NCBI GenBank assembly: GCA_036785705.1
Contig: JAWUZG010000001.1
Location: 2,170,001-2,234,000 of the forward strand
Source of the DNA: Acanthornis magna
Lineage: Eukaryota > Chordata > Aves > Passeriformes > Acanthizidae
Direction: 5' to 3'
Length of the DNA: 64,000 nt
The translations under genes and the position numbers were made by a program. The notes under the pieces were generated by a model. The model did no database searches. It saw nothing but the letters and a program-made list of their open reading frames with translations, and was not told where the DNA came from. Shown piece by piece: positions 12,899 to 26,088 of this stretch (positions within the stretch are counted from its first letter, which is position 1; every line of letters starts with the position of its first letter).

Positions 12899-15800
12899 AT
12901 AACAACCTTAACCCGGGTTTTTTTCAGAAATGCAAGCAGAGCCTTTTAATTGGCCATCCCAGAGAATGAGTAAAGCAGGTGTGCAGCAGGCTTCGGATTC
13001 TGCACCTGCAGCAGTGCTCCTGTCACGTGAACTCATCGACGGGGGGATGAATTTATGGGGCTGAATTGAAGAACTAGGGAATTTCATGTCTTTCTCGGTA
13101 GGTAAAGGTTAAAAGCAAGCCATAGGGAGTTTAGAATACAAACTTTCAAGAAAAATGGTTTTCCAATGGGGTTTTTTTTGAGTTTATTGATTGTAGTGTA
13201 CCTCTATTATATTTAGATGCCCAAATTAGGTTTCATTGATCCTGTTTCAGCTCTGTCTAGTAGGAGGGTAGTATCTCCTAGGCTTATCATCATCAGTGGT
13301 AAGGGTAAAACTGCAGACAGGAAAAGCCTTTCTGGGTAAAACAATGTCAAATAGCTTAAAATTCCATATTTATTCTTACTGGAGGATTGCACTAATATCC
13401 AGTGTTATCTAAAAATATTTACAAAACCAAGTTGGTAGGAAGAAGTACTCCCTCTTACTACATCCATTGATCTATTTCAGAAAAAAACACATGGTCCTTG
13501 GACATAAAAGATCTGAAGAATAACATGCTCAGAAGTTATTCCATCTTCTATGAGCATGTCAGCTGGATAAACTATAAGAAAAGTTTATGACCTATGTCCC
13601 TGCAGGTTATAAGCTTCTCTCTACACCACCATGAAGTTTATGAAATGATATCAACCAGGAATTTTATCCAGAGATATAAAAACTTGGGTGGTGGAGTGGC
13701 ATGATACCCCCAGGTAACATCAGTGTATTTCATTACATAAATATCTTTTCATTACATACATGTTCATTACATAAATTGGTCTTAAACAGCAAAGTTAAGG
13801 TTAAAGTTGCCTCTGAACATATTAAAAAGCCACTGCAAGGGTTAATATCCCACCTACCATACTCTGAGTTTTTAGCTGGGGTTCAGATGGTGTTAAATAT
13901 CTGCTTGTTAGTTAATTCTCACCCACAAACAAACCTGAGGACTTTCAGTAAAATTTTGATTGATCAAGAGCATCAGAATCTGAGAAATCGAGGGTCCTTT
14001 GATCATGATTGATGATGAAGGTAGATTTATTAGATGCTGAAATAGTCGTTACCAAAAGCAAGAAGTTGCAAAACCTTTTTCAACAAGTAATCTTCTGATC
14101 CTCAGCCCTTTTCTTCAAAGAGTGTAGTCATGGCTTTCCTACCATAGGACAAAACTTTTCCCTTTACTATAAAAAATACAAATGGAACAGGAAAGAGATG
14201 GGTGGGAATAAATTTATACTCTGTACTCCCAACTGTCACTGACTTTGTTTCCAGGCGACTCTTTAACCACAAATGTTTTTTGGGTTTTTTTGAGAACTAA
14301 AGAGCCAACATACTTTGCACCAGGGTCTGAGGGAGCTCAACCCAAGTGAATGAATTGTCTTTATCCCATAGTTCCCCAGGCTCACCTGACCATGCCTCCT
14401 GAGTAACCTCTCATTCTGGCACCCTCCTCCAACAACCTCCCTCCTCAGTCAATGAGAAACTTTTGAATGAGTAAACTGACATTATGACACTTGCCAAATT
14501 TCAATTTCGTTCAGTCAATTAGCAGTAGCTTCAGTCTTGTATTTCAATTGATTAGGCTGAAATTACCATAGTGAATTTCCATCCTGGAGGGTATGAAAGT
14601 CCTCAGACTCTGGGTGTATGTGAATCTTGTGTGCCTCTCCAGACTGAGCTGCTGTAGCTAATACACTAATGAAAAGGTTATGTCAGGCAAACTGAATATG
14701 AAAAAAAAATTGAAGACAGAAAAGTTAAATAGGTTGCTTTAAACCTCTTAATAGAAATGGGATGGGGTGCTTTTTTTTCCTCTCCTTCTAATAGTAGAAA
14801 ATGCCTTTCTGTGAGTGCTTCTTGCAGATATTAAATGTAACAAATACAACAGGGAGTGCTTTTGAAATAGCAGATGAATTGAAACAGTGGGAAGAGAAAG
14901 GAACAGGGATGGGATGGGGGATAAGATATTTCAGACTTAATATATTGAAAAAGAGAGATAATTCTATGGGCTAAAAATATCAAGCCACATACTATCTCTT
15001 TGCTTCACAGAATGCAGAACCCTGATCACGAAACCAATAAAAATGCATTCTCTGATGTTTTACATATGCTATTTTACTTTTTCAGGGAAAAACAAACCCC
15101 ACATGCAACCCCTTTAAGAAAAAGCAGGACAGCAAACAATGCAAGGGGAATGTTGTCTTCTGTACAATCCTGGATTTAAGAGAATAAAACAGGTCCCCCA
15201 GGACCAAAGCCACTGGACAGAAAACACTCCCAAAACTTTGTTCTGATTTAAGCAGTATTGGAGTTTTCCATTCATCAGGGAAACTTCCTAGTGAGATTCT
15301 GTGTCCTACCAACCCAGCCAGAAGGAGGCAGGGATAGCTAGAAACTTTCATTATGGAATACAAAGACAGCAAGAGGTTTATCTGGCTTTGAAAGTTGACA
15401 AGAGTTAAAAATTCAGGCTGTGTCTCCTCTGCTTTCAAAGGTAGCTCTCATTCTTAAGAATAAATAGGAGTATAAATGGAGAATAGGAGAGTAAATGGCT
15501 AAGTGTAAGAATAGAAGAGTGTTGGTCTTGCACCACTGATGGGCTGATGTAGATCCTCAATAAACCAGCTTAAAATGGGTTCATGTGATGAGCTCAGGCA
15601 GCTGCACTGTGTGTGCCTGGAGCCATCCTCATGTGTCATTGTGAAAAAGTGCAAGTCTTGTCTCCTAACCTCAGGAGATGACAAAATCAGGCAGGAGGGA
15701 CGATTATATTTTGACAGGACCTTGTTTACCCACTTGCCAGCACAATGCTGATCCCGACAGCCAAACTGCCTGCCAAATGATTGTTTGCTTTTATCTTTTA

Positions 15801-18800
15801 CAGGTTTTCCTGACAAATAACTGAAAAAGTATTTTGTATTGCTGTGTCAAGAGGTAACACTTTGCTAGTGGTTTGCATACCCTAAAAAGGAACAAGAAGT
15901 AGCCATGAAAAAGTTTCTGGCTAAGTTTGGACACAGGTTTTTTTTTCCTCTCAATTTTATTCAGTTTGCTTTATTCTCCCAAAGGACCCTATCTCAATGA
16001 CCAAGGTAGTAGTGATCTGATGTATCTATTTCTCCTTTGGACTTATTTGGCTTATTTTTACAAAAGTATGGAGGAACAGAAGTACAAATCAAGATTTTAA
16101 CATGTTTAAACAATCACACAGCTGTAATGAAAAATGTCATATCTGAAACTGTCTTGAAGAAAAGTGCATCCTCATGCCGACACAAATTTGACAGTGCATA
16201 TGCAGACTTTCAACTTACTTGTAATGGAGTAATTTCCATGGAGTTGATGGAAATTCTCTAAATTCCACCCATAAAAAATGGAAATCCTGTTGTCTTCTTG
16301 GTCACAGGAATAATTTCCTTTTAGGAACTTCATTTTCCAGTTGTTCAAATGCTTTCACATGCCCTCTCTCCCCCATCACAGAAATCTTTCACCAGTCACC
16401 ACAGGCCCTTTCAGTGCATGAGTGGGCTGTGTGTTTAAAGTCCATCCATTAATATTCACACTCTTTCCTGAGGTGTTCCTGCAGTGTTGTTAAATTCTGC
16501 TTGGAATAACATTAATTCCATCTTATATTTGGAGGTGCTTTTCATTTGTGTCTGTCCCTTATGAAAACGCTGCTGTATTTCATTCTGTGGTGGCTGAAGA
16601 TTACAGCAGTGGAGCTCGCAGTCTATTCAGCTACTGGAGAAAAGCAACACAGACTTTCTGTTTGTTTAGGACCTGGCTCTTTAGGTGACATCCTGACTCC
16701 AAAGAAGTCAAATTAGTTTTTGTTTATTCATTCACTTAAGTGATAATAAAGAAGAGGAAAAAAAAAAGTGTTTAAGAGGAAAAAAGTTGTAAAATTTTAG
16801 GGACCACCAAAGGGGATGACACTTCAGGATGGCTGATTTTTAATTTTCATATCATGTGGTGACTTTAAAATTGTGTGATACTTTATAGGCACCTTGGTTT
16901 AGATCGCCTCCTTCCTCCTCATCTCCATTTTCAGTTTGTCCATTGCATTAAGGACATATAAACAAACAAAACAAGGTTTTTCAGGTTCAGAAAATGTCCA
17001 GAATTTGACTTGGAAAGGGAACAAAATGACTGTGGATAAATTGTGTTCTGCTCTATCACCTACTAGGCCAGCTTGTTTCTGGGAAAGGATGGTAAATGTT
17101 GGATGCTGACCAATGTGAAGAAGAGATGTTAATTTGATATTTCTCTATTGAAAAAATAGCTAAAATATCCAGATGGAATTAGATGGGCTAAACTTGTCAT
17201 TCTAGCCTTTTATTTTGTTACAGAGAAGAAACAGGGAAGGATTGTTTTGCTATATGCTGCAATGGTATTAATAAGAAAAGATTTCTTCCCATTTCTTCCT
17301 TTCCAAGCTGTAATTATTATTATATGAATTTCCTTTTTCACATTTTAACAATCACAGGCAGCTTGTGCACAAGTATCCACAACATTAAGTTGTGAAATAT
17401 CATCTGTAGTTCTTGCTTCATCTTCTCAGCTGAGCACTTTGGTTTCCATTCTGCCTTCAATGTTGGCTCTTCTTCTTCAGCACAGTCCCCATTGCAGCTT
17501 TGTTTCCATAACCTGGTATCAGTGAGCAGTTGACAATGACAATGGACACTTCTGGACTGAACCTTTCCAGAATTTGTGAAGATACATATCTGAGATCCAA
17601 GGTTATGGAATTGTTACAGGAATTCAAACCTGTTCTGGGCTCTGCACAGCAAAGGCTTTCTTCAGCCTCTTTTGGACCATAGGGATAATCTGCAGTGTTC
17701 ACCTAAAAACTGGGAGGCAGTATTTTTTTCCATTAAAGATAGGTACAAACAATTAATTGAATGGAAAAGGGAGAATGGTGCTTTTGGTGTCTGAACCGGC
17801 ATTGCTATTTCTGCCAAAGTGCTCTGCTGGTCATTGATCCCCTCAGCGGGGATTAGACACACAGCGAGATGTGCACTTCCACTCCCAACAACATCATATG
17901 GCCTTCAGTTGAAAGCCAAAAAATTCTTATTATCTGTACTTCAGGAATTCCTTCTTGTAGTGCTATATTTGTATCTATAGGTGGATTTTTCAAGTACACT
18001 CAGTGGTCTGACTCTGTTGCTAATTACATCTGTGGGAAGGAGTTTAGACCAGAACTGTGAATTTTCTAAAGAATAACACATAGTTCATTTTTGGCAAATG
18101 GAATATACCTCTCTGCCCTTGACCATTAATATGTTTTTTCAGCATGCCATTGGATATGTGACAAAAGGCTTACTATGGGAAAACTGTGATTTTTCAATAT
18201 TTGTACAGAATCCTGCAAATATTTTTCCCATTATTAATACTGGCAAGTTGCTGTGTGGCAAATCTTTATTGTTAATATAAAATAGTCAAGGTGCTAAAGA
18301 CGTCTATGCTTTCTCTTCAAAAGATACATTTCACATATTGATTTCCTTCAATGGACTTCTAATATTTTTGGAAAATATTTTCATTATTTTGGTAGCTGGT
18401 TTGCTTCTCCATGTCAGGTTTGTGTTTTATCCTCAGATACTCTTTGTAGCAGATGTAAAAATAAGGACAATGTCTGACACATGAGCTGAGCTCTTTAAAG
18501 TTTTCGGTCCTCATGTCTGTGGCTAAAAGAAGTAGGTCAATCTCAGTTTGGAATTGTATTTTTACCATCCTGGTTTTCAGTGCTTCATCAGGGTCAAGTT
18601 TTAAAATAGGTTGAGCAATGGCATGACTGTCCATGATAGGACAAGTAGAAAACATAATTTTCATTAAAAAACCCCAAAGTTTCCTTCCAAGATGCATTTT
18701 TCTTTAACCTTTCTAAAACTGAAATGAGAAAATGACTATGTCCCCTAGGAACCTACTAGTAACATATAATACAATATTGTTAGATTTTATTATTTGTTGA

Positions 18801-19184
18801 CAAAGAGTACTTTGGATGAGACAAGGACTGAACACTTTCCTGTTCTTGTTTCCATCTAATTTTCCCTTCATCCTTCTAGGAGCTCTCTTGAAGCAGAATC
18901 TCCCATTAGCCCAATGCTTTTCCTTAGCACAAACCAGCAGATGTTGGGTGAGATTAAGAGCACACGCTAAGAGAAATTTAATATTTATCATGAAGTCCAA
19001 TGTATCCGTGAAGACACACATATATTTTTAATTTTTAATGGAGTAAGCTTCACCTTCGAGAGTGCCTTGTCCTTTCTCATGCAGGGGACTTTCCATTTCA
19101 CTTGGAACCCAACTTCCCACTCTGCCACTTTCATCTGTGCACCCTGGAGTTGCTGTGGCAGTTCTACACTTGCATATCTCACAC
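12899..19184. other. 6.3 kb of unique sequence, no confirmed gene
   Basis: No clear interspersed repeat. Two minus-strand open frames sit close together (15082-15438, 118 codons; 15499-15816, 105 codons). The first has a stretch SLGSFPDEWKTPILLK that faintly recalls the segment before the reverse-transcriptase palm of LINE proteins, but conserved RT motifs do not follow. Other open frames are around 60-112 codons without recognisable domains. Several short poly-A and poly-T runs are present. Confidence 0.45.
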
Positions 19185-19250
19185 TGTTGTTCTTGCGTGC
19201 TGCTCTCATGTGTTGTTCTCGCGTGCTGCTCTCAAGTGTTGTTCTCATGA
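19185..19250. repeat. 26-bp minisatellite, about 2.5 copies
   Basis: The word TGTTGTTCT recurs at 19185, 19211 and 19237, giving an exact 26-bp period. The first two copies share GCGTGCTGCTCTCA and differ mainly at one C/T position, while the third breaks off after about 14 bp. It is locally CpG-containing in an otherwise CpG-poor region. The function is unknown and the array is small. Confidence 0.85.
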
Positions 19251-21782
19251 CTTTGCACTTGCAAATCCTGAGATGTATTGATTTTGTCAAGTTTTTCCTG
19301 TAGGAGATGGTCACAGCTGTGAAGATAACTTTTTCTGCCCCTTTTCCTGCTTTTTTTTAGTGTATAACTACATCATAGAAGAAAGGAAGACTCAATGAAT
19401 GACTTAAATACATAATAACCATTTCAACAGCCAATAATTATTAGACAAAAATATCCATATGTGCACAAATTTTAGTAGTTAATCGGCGTGCAACATGTAA
19501 TCAAAGCTTTTTCCAGGGAGTGTTAGGAGGATCACAGGCAGAAACCATCAACTAGGACATTGTTTTTCTTCCTGGTTCGCCACTGGGGAGAGTTTTCACT
19601 ATTCCATTCTCCCTTTCTCTTGCTCTGTTTATCCCCTTAAAAGTAACTTTTCCATTTGAGTCAGTGTATGCCATCAGCAAGACATTCCATGAATAAAACT
19701 TTGTCCACGGAGGCCTCCCTTATCCTTCTTCGTTCAACACTCTCAGCATCCTGGTAGGTTTGAGACCAGACAAAATCCAAACCAGAACCTGTGAAACAGA
19801 TCCAGATAAACAGCCAGCCCTGCCCCAAGCCTGGCCTGGAAATTGCATTTAAAACACAGTGAAGAGTGAGCCAGGGGAAGTCCTCCTGTGATTTTGATGC
19901 ATTTGGTCCTTGTTTGAGACTGGGACAAAGCCACAATCAAATTCAATGTTAACAGCAATTTATAGCGCTTTTGCATCTGTCAAGTCTTAAGCTTTTATTT
20001 GTGCTTCTGATTCATGCTCTTGAGGGTGTACAATTTGCAGGGCTTCTGAGTATGCCTCCTGTAGAAAAAAACCCACAAAACCTTTCTCTTCTTTCTCCTC
20101 ATTTTAAAAAACCGTGGTTAGGACATATATTGCAGAATGCTCAATAATTTTCAACCATTCTTTTCCTGTTATGTAAGATATATTCCTAACCTCTCCGAAT
20201 CTATGGAAATAGCAGTGTGTGCTCGAACTATTTATATCTCTGAACATATCATTTTTCTTATCAAGTTGTCATTGCATTTTCTGAACTGCTTGACTGGTTA
20301 TTGCAGACAGAGTAAAAATATTCAGCTGCCAGGTATGCCTTAAAAAAAAGGATCTACAAAGACAATAATAGCAAGTTGTTCTAATATTCTACACTTTTTG
20401 CTCTACTCCTGCTGATTACTGACAGTGCTGTTGTATTTTTTAAGATATATTTAATTATATTTTTAATCCACTAGCTGTAGCACGATGCATTAGAACATTT
20501 TTGTTAATGAGTTTTTTTTTTTACTTTCCAAACATATCCTGTCAACGTGATCTTGGTGGGTAATCTTGTAGAGTGGTGAAATATTTGTGCTCAATCAAAT
20601 TGGCCCCCCGTTTGTGAGCTACACTATTTGACGCCTGAACTTTGATACAGATATTAACAATCTGTGTCAATGAACTAGCCTGTGGCTGATTGGAACGAGA
20701 ATATGAATTTGCAAGTACAAAAGGATCTGTTCCACAGTTATTCCTTGCTGACTGTCTTTTGCATTGAGTTGATCATTGGAGATAACATGGCTCAGATATT
20801 TGGACTTGTTATCACCATATGCTAAGTAGCTCGTGCAAATGTTACCTCTACACTGCATAAATTTCCTGACTAATTATTGTATTAGCTGCTTACCATCTGA
20901 ATTTGCATTCTTGCTTTCATTCATTATCAGTTTGTGGTTGTCTGCTTGATTTGCTTCCTCACAGATTAGAAATCTCTTCCTGGGTCTGACACAAAAATCT
21001 GTGCTGTGGTATAATAGTCACTGTCTGAAAATACAAAAAAGAGGAGATTCCAGAAATCAGATATTAAAAAAAAAAACACAAAAAAACCCAACCCTGTGTT
21101 GTTTATATGCTATTAATTTATCTCCCTGGTTTTGCTGCAAAATCTTTTGTCTTGCAAAATTAAGCAGATTCTGCTAGGTGTATTGGGGGCTTAGAAGATC
21201 AAGATCTGTGATATCTTTGTAGCTCTGGTGATGGCTGGCAACAGCTGAGTTGGACTTCCAAGGAGCCAAAAATTATTGACTGGAATGAAAATATGGAGAA
21301 ATCATTTCAGATTTGTTCTCGCAGATCAGCATCTAGCCTGACATTTTACCAGACTTGGCTAATTGCTTATTCCATTAAAACCAATAAGACTTTTGCCTTT
21401 GTGGCGACCAAGATCAAGGCTAGCCTATGAATTGTGTTAGTGCTGTCTGGATTATAAATCTTTCCTGACAGGTTCACTACTATACAATCTATTAGGGACT
21501 TAAAATTTAAAACAAATGGTATATTTTATTTTATGTCCTTGTAACCTTACCAGTTTGCCTTACTGCTTGACAGTTATTTTATTGTTTTAGAGTCTATCTT
21601 CCAACAAGACATCTGCTCTTGGTCAGGAGGTAGAGTTTTTCCCTTGTCACTTTCTTCCAGTAATTAAACATTCTCACTCTTGGAAAAAAAATGTCTAACT
21701 CTTACTCAGTTTTGTCTGGCAGAAGCTTTAAACTTAGTGGTTTTGGTGTTTGTGTAGTAGGGCACTTGGGAAGGCACCTCCT
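19251..21782. other. Unique sequence, no gene seen
   Basis: No recognisable gene or repeat apart from short A/T runs (for example near 20511-20521 and 21065-21086). Open frames of up to 91 codons (19661-19936, minus) show no known domain. Confidence 0.5.
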
Positions 21783-22335
21783 TGAGGGAGGGACATTCCA
21801 CTGGCCAAGGGGAAAGAATTGAACTCCACCTGGAATACAGAGAGGGCTGAGGTTCTCAAAAAGTTTTTGTGTCAGTCTTCACTGATGAGTGCCTCAGTGA
21901 CACTTCCCACATCACAGAAGGCAAAGGCAGGGACTGTGAGAAGGAAGAACTGTCTGCTGTAGAAGATCAGATTTGAGAGAATCTAAGGAACCAGAAGGTA
22001 CACAAGTCCATGGGACCTGGTGAGATGCCACTGCAGGCCCTGAGGGAACTAGTGGATAAAGTAGTTAAACCACAATCAGTCTGATTTGAAAGCCGTGGCA
22101 GTCCCGTGAAGATCCCACTGACTGGGAAAGACGAAGCACAATATTAAAAAGGGAAAAATGGGAAGACCTGGGGGTCTCCAGAGTGCTCAGTCTCTCCTCA
22201 GTGTCTGGCAAGATCATAGAGCAGATCAGTCTAGGAACTGTGCTAAGGCACATGGAAAACCTTAAACCCTTCAGTACCAAAAGGGGGTTTGCATGAAGGC
22301 TGGAGAAGGGCTTTTCACAAGGACGTGCAATTTCA
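21783..22335 (+). repeat. CR1 LINE ORF2 fragment, decayed, with 3' piece attached
   Basis: Conceptual translation in shifting plus-strand frames follows the CR1 ORF2 region between endonuclease and reverse transcriptase. It shows AEVLKKF, a SVFTDE-like segment, EGKGRD, KEELSAVEDQI, a stop, then ENLRN and VHKSMGPGEMPLQALREL (from the GPDEMHPRVLREL region), a WKK-type region, and a segment equivalent to NYRPVSLTSVSGKIIEQI near 22170-22230. Stops and indels are frequent, so the copy is dead. From about 22291 the sequence switches to words of the CR1 3' UTR (ggctggagaagggcttttca), suggesting that most of the RT domain is missing. The 144-codon minus frame at 22065-22499 overlaps this element and is mostly antisense to it. 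Confidence 0.88.
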
Positions 22336-24368
22336 CTTGCATAGTGATCTGACTTCCTCAGAATTTTCCTTGCTTTCAGTCCTGATGCCACCTCCTCTTT
22401 TTTTCTTCTGATTTTCTTCTGAGAATACTCAGTGGCATTAGGCAAGTCCTTGCAAATCTCTTTTGTCTGTTCTTCCTCCCCAGGCTGACAATTTTCCACT
22501 GAATCTCTTTCTGAGAATAGACAGTCATCGAGTTCTCAACCCACCTAATGTGCTTTCTTGACAACTTTTAACCAGAAGGTAGTGAAATACTAAATCCCAC
22601 ACTCTTCTGAAGTCTTAGTATGTTTGCAGTTACCAAGCCTGTCATTCCAAAATATATGTGTTTTTTTGGTTTGATTACATTTATTTCCCTGTGGAAAAAA
22701 AAGTAGTATTGACTGACATTAATCACCTTCGGAGCCTAATAATTAAGGAATTTATACCAGCATCAGCTTTTCCTTGAATTTTATCTGTGACAGATATCAG
22801 GGTAATTGTGTCCAGAGTATCCTAAACCACCTTGTCTTCTCTGAATCATAATAAAATGTTAGGATTTGCCCAGCCTGCTGCTGTTTTGCCTCTTTTCCTG
22901 TCTATTCATCCTGTCTATTCAAAATTCAGAGCATGAACTAGAAATGTCCTCCATCAACTCACACAGAATCCATCCAAGCAAGTATCCTGGCCTGCTGATT
23001 TAAAATTATTTATCTCTGAGAGATGTTTAACACCCTCTACAGCTACTAATGGACTGGAAAATACTTTATCATGTTCATGTGATTCAAATACATCCTCCTG
23101 CTTCTTTCAAGATACAAAACAGAAATATTGAATAAACATATCTCTCATTAAAAGTTCTGCCACCCCCCTAAGCACCAGAATTTTATTATAGCTATTATTC
23201 AGAACCTACCTTATTCCAGCTAGTCAGATTTTGCTCTTTTACTGCCTTAATTTTCTACAGCCTATAACTTCCCTTCCTAGTTGATAACTGTTGCTTCCCC
23301 TTTCTGTTTGCTAAATATTGCCTTTTAATTTCTAAATTCTGCTTCCAGTCCTTTTGTTGAGCCTGGAAGTTTTATAACTAACATTGTCCTCTCTTTTTGA
23401 TGTGTATTTCTATATGAGATTTTAGGCACTTCAGGTTTTTTTTTTAAAGAGCTCCCAGATTTCATCCGGGGTTTTTTTAAACACTTTTGATATATTTTCT
23501 TTCTTCATACTTTTTTTCTCTTATCAGGGAAATCAGGTTTATATATCAGTTTTGACTGATGAAATATGCATGGATGGGGAAGAGGTGACACTGACCTGTG
23601 TTTTCCTTGCCTGGCATGTACCCTGAGCTGTATTTCAGGTCTCAGTGTTGGAGTGTTTACACCATTCAGGGGAAAAACGTGTAAATGGATCTACAGAGTA
23701 AATGGTGTGGTTTGAGGGAAGATCCTCCCCCTTCCAGCTAGAATTGTCCTTCTGAGGTGCCCACAACTTTGGTCATGAAACATGGTGTGGCTGTGAGGCT
23801 TTTGTACTTAGATTAGATGCAGAAATTAATTTGGAAGATGGTTTTTTGGTTGTTTTAAACTGTTAAAAAATATCTATGATGGTTAAAAATTATATATATG
23901 TTTGACTTCTGGTTACCTGAGACTTACCACATTTATTTTCAAAAAGGATTTGTCTTGCACTGAGCATGGAAGCAGTGCATTACCTGCTCCTTATAAGCTT
24001 TATATGAGGTGTGTGTGCTGTGATGTCTATGAAGAATTGGCCAGCACATGATGGTTTGGCTCTCAATCAGCCATGGACCATTGATTTCATTTTTTTTTTG
24101 CTTGTAAATAGGAACGTCATTGCCTTCAGTAGAGCATCAACTTGCTCAGTATCTACCAGTGTAATCTTCCTATATTTGCTGCTGTCATCCTTCTTTCTTA
24201 CATTCCTGCTATTGTTATTTATGGTCAGCTTCTATCTTATTAGCTTGTTAGAGCAGGGGGTTTATCTTCCTGTGTATTTGCAAAGCACCTGCAGTGACAA
24301 GGACCATGATCCTGACATGTTGCATAAATAACAGCAGCATCCCTTCCTCTTGGGATCATAGATATTGC
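22336..24368. other. Unique sequence, no gene seen
   Basis: No recognisable gene or repeat. T-rich patches occur near 23436-23520. A 106-codon plus frame at 24011-24331 is hydrophobic but has no recognisable motif and no supporting context. Confidence 0.5.
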
Positions 24369-24735
24369 TGAAGGCCTTTGAAAGGAGGCTGAGGGGCAAC
24401 GTCATTATTTTCTACAGCTTCATGAGGAAGGAAGCGGAGAGGGAGGTGCTAATTTCTTCTCCCTGTTATGCCATGATAGGATGTATGGGAATGGTTCAAA
24501 ACTTTCAAAACTGCCCCTGGGGAGGTTTAGGTTGGACAAGAAGCATTTCTTTTCTGAGAGGGTGGTAAAACACTGGAACAGGCTTCCTAAAGAGGTGGTT
24601 GATGCCCTAAATCTGTCTGTGATTGAGGTGTTTGGACAATGCCCTTAACAATATGCTTTAACTTGGGCAGCCCTGAATTAGTTGGGCAGTCAGATTAGAT
24701 GATTTTTAGGTCCCCTCCAATTTAAATATTCAATC
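24369..24735 (+). repeat. CR1 LINE, 3' end (TATTC-tailed type)
   Basis: Well-conserved copy of the CR1 subgroup with 'ggaggctgaggggcaac', 'ctacagcttcatgagga', 'gagagggaggtgctaattt', 'gagagggtggtaaaacactg', 'gaacaggcttcctaaagagg', 'ggacaatgcccttaacaa' and the terminal 'taggtcccctccaattt'. The orientation is plus and the element runs directly into a TATTC array. This subgroup differs from the copies at 12470 and 55775 in its whole 3' UTR, so the window sampled more than one CR1 lineage. The 67-codon frame inside it is not a gene. Confidence 0.95.
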
Positions 24736-24780
24736 TATTCTATTCTATTCTATTCTATTCTATTCTATTCTATTCTATTC
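24736..24780 (+). repeat. (TATTC)9 tail of the CR1 copy
   Basis: Nine perfect TATTC units directly follow the CR1 3' terminus. CR1 elements of this subgroup end in short ATTCT-type repeats, and here the tail has probably expanded as a microsatellite after insertion. Perfect units suggest that the array is still length-variable. Confidence 0.95.
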
Positions 24781-24781
24781 T

Positions 24782-25925
24782 AAATATGTACCAAAGCTAT
24801 ATTTGGACATCCATAATATGGGTGGATTAGTCTCCATTTTCTTAAAATGTTGAATCTTAAACCTGTTACTGATTCCAACAAGATTTGGGTCAAGTCGTGT
24901 AGAAATAAACAGAATGAGGGTATTAAAAAATGGCAGTGTTGGTCCACTCTGGGTCCTTTTCCTCCAGGCACTGGTTTAATGTGAGTTTTTCTTCCATTAG
25001 AAGGGCCAAAATAAGAAAAACACCTAAAAGCCATCAGAGACCTTTTCAGATTTCTTTGCAGAGGTGACAGAAACACCATTTCCACTTTTAATCTCTCCGC
25101 AACGTGATCTCAAGAACAAAGTGTTGTAGTGGTCTTTGCACAGGGTCTGACCCTACATCTCCCAACAATGCCAGGAACTCTCTGCCTACCTGTTCTCCAG
25201 GTGTCCAAAACCTGATACCTGCCTGTCTGTTTCTTTGCCATCCAGCAACCTGTCAGGAGAAAAATAACAACTCACAGCAGCACCTGTCTTACAAAGCCCT
25301 AAATCTCAGTAACTGAGATGTCTCAGAGTCTGTGATCTCTGAAAAGCTGAACAGGCATTGTTAAAAACTAACCAAATTTGATTTAAACTACAGGTTTGAT
25401 ATTCAGCTGCTTTGAGGAGTGTGTTATGATGCTGGAAGGTCTCTGCATTTTGCAAATCTCACAAAGTATTTCTGAGTCCCACAATATGCTTACAAATCTC
25501 AAAACAGTTTCACCAATTAAGTCAATGAATCCCAAATGAAAAACTCAAACACTTTCACTTGCAAATCCTGACTTTCTTTCTACAATTCAAGGATAAGAAG
25601 GGATTTACAAAACCTATACTGTCAAGTACTGAAGCAATTTTGATTCTCAATATGCCTTGTGGCTATGTTTGAAAGAATGAGCAAGCAAAAACTTGCTGAC
25701 ATGATGTCAAAATTCTAAAGGGTAAAATCCTTCCAGCTGAAATGAAAAGAAACAGAGAAGGAAGCTCAATAGTGCCCATGAGGATTTTTCCTCATGATGA
25801 TGTCCACTCTTTGGTTAGGTCCAGATCAAGGAATAATGTATAGATCTCCTTAAAGCTGTTAAAACTTATGCTGTTTTCCCCCACAAACTAAATTAGAATA
25901 GAGCAACAGAGATCAGAATATATTA
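24782..25925. other. Unique sequence, no gene seen
   Basis: No recognisable gene or repeat. A 101-codon minus frame (24780-25085) has no domain I recognise and begins next to the CR1 tail. Confidence 0.5.
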
Positions 25926-26088
25926 GCATAGAATGGAATAGTAGCAACTGGAAGGGATCTTCAGCAGTCATATAGTAAAACTGCCTGATCAGTTCGTGGT
26001 TGACCAAAAGTTTAAAGTTTACTGTTGTTAAGGGCATTGCACAAATGCCAAACTTAGCAGAAGGGATTTTGGACACCATAGCTTGGGG
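25926..26088 (-). repeat. CR1 LINE, 3' end fragment (TATTC-tailed type)
   Basis: On the plus strand, 'gcatagaatggaatag' is the reverse complement of an ATTCT-type tail. It is followed by 'aactggaagggatctt', 'ctgcctgatcagttcgtggt', 'tgaccaaaagtttaaag' and 'ttaagggcattgcacaaatg'. This is the reverse complement of the same 3' UTR seen at 24600-24735, so the two copies belong to the same CR1 subgroup in opposite orientation. The right-hand 30 bp (to 26088) are poorly conserved and the boundary is approximate. Confidence 0.88.

Noticed and set aside
22065..22499. 144-codon minus-strand open frame
   Set aside because: It is largely antisense to a CR1 ORF2 fragment on the plus strand and shows no protein family of its own.
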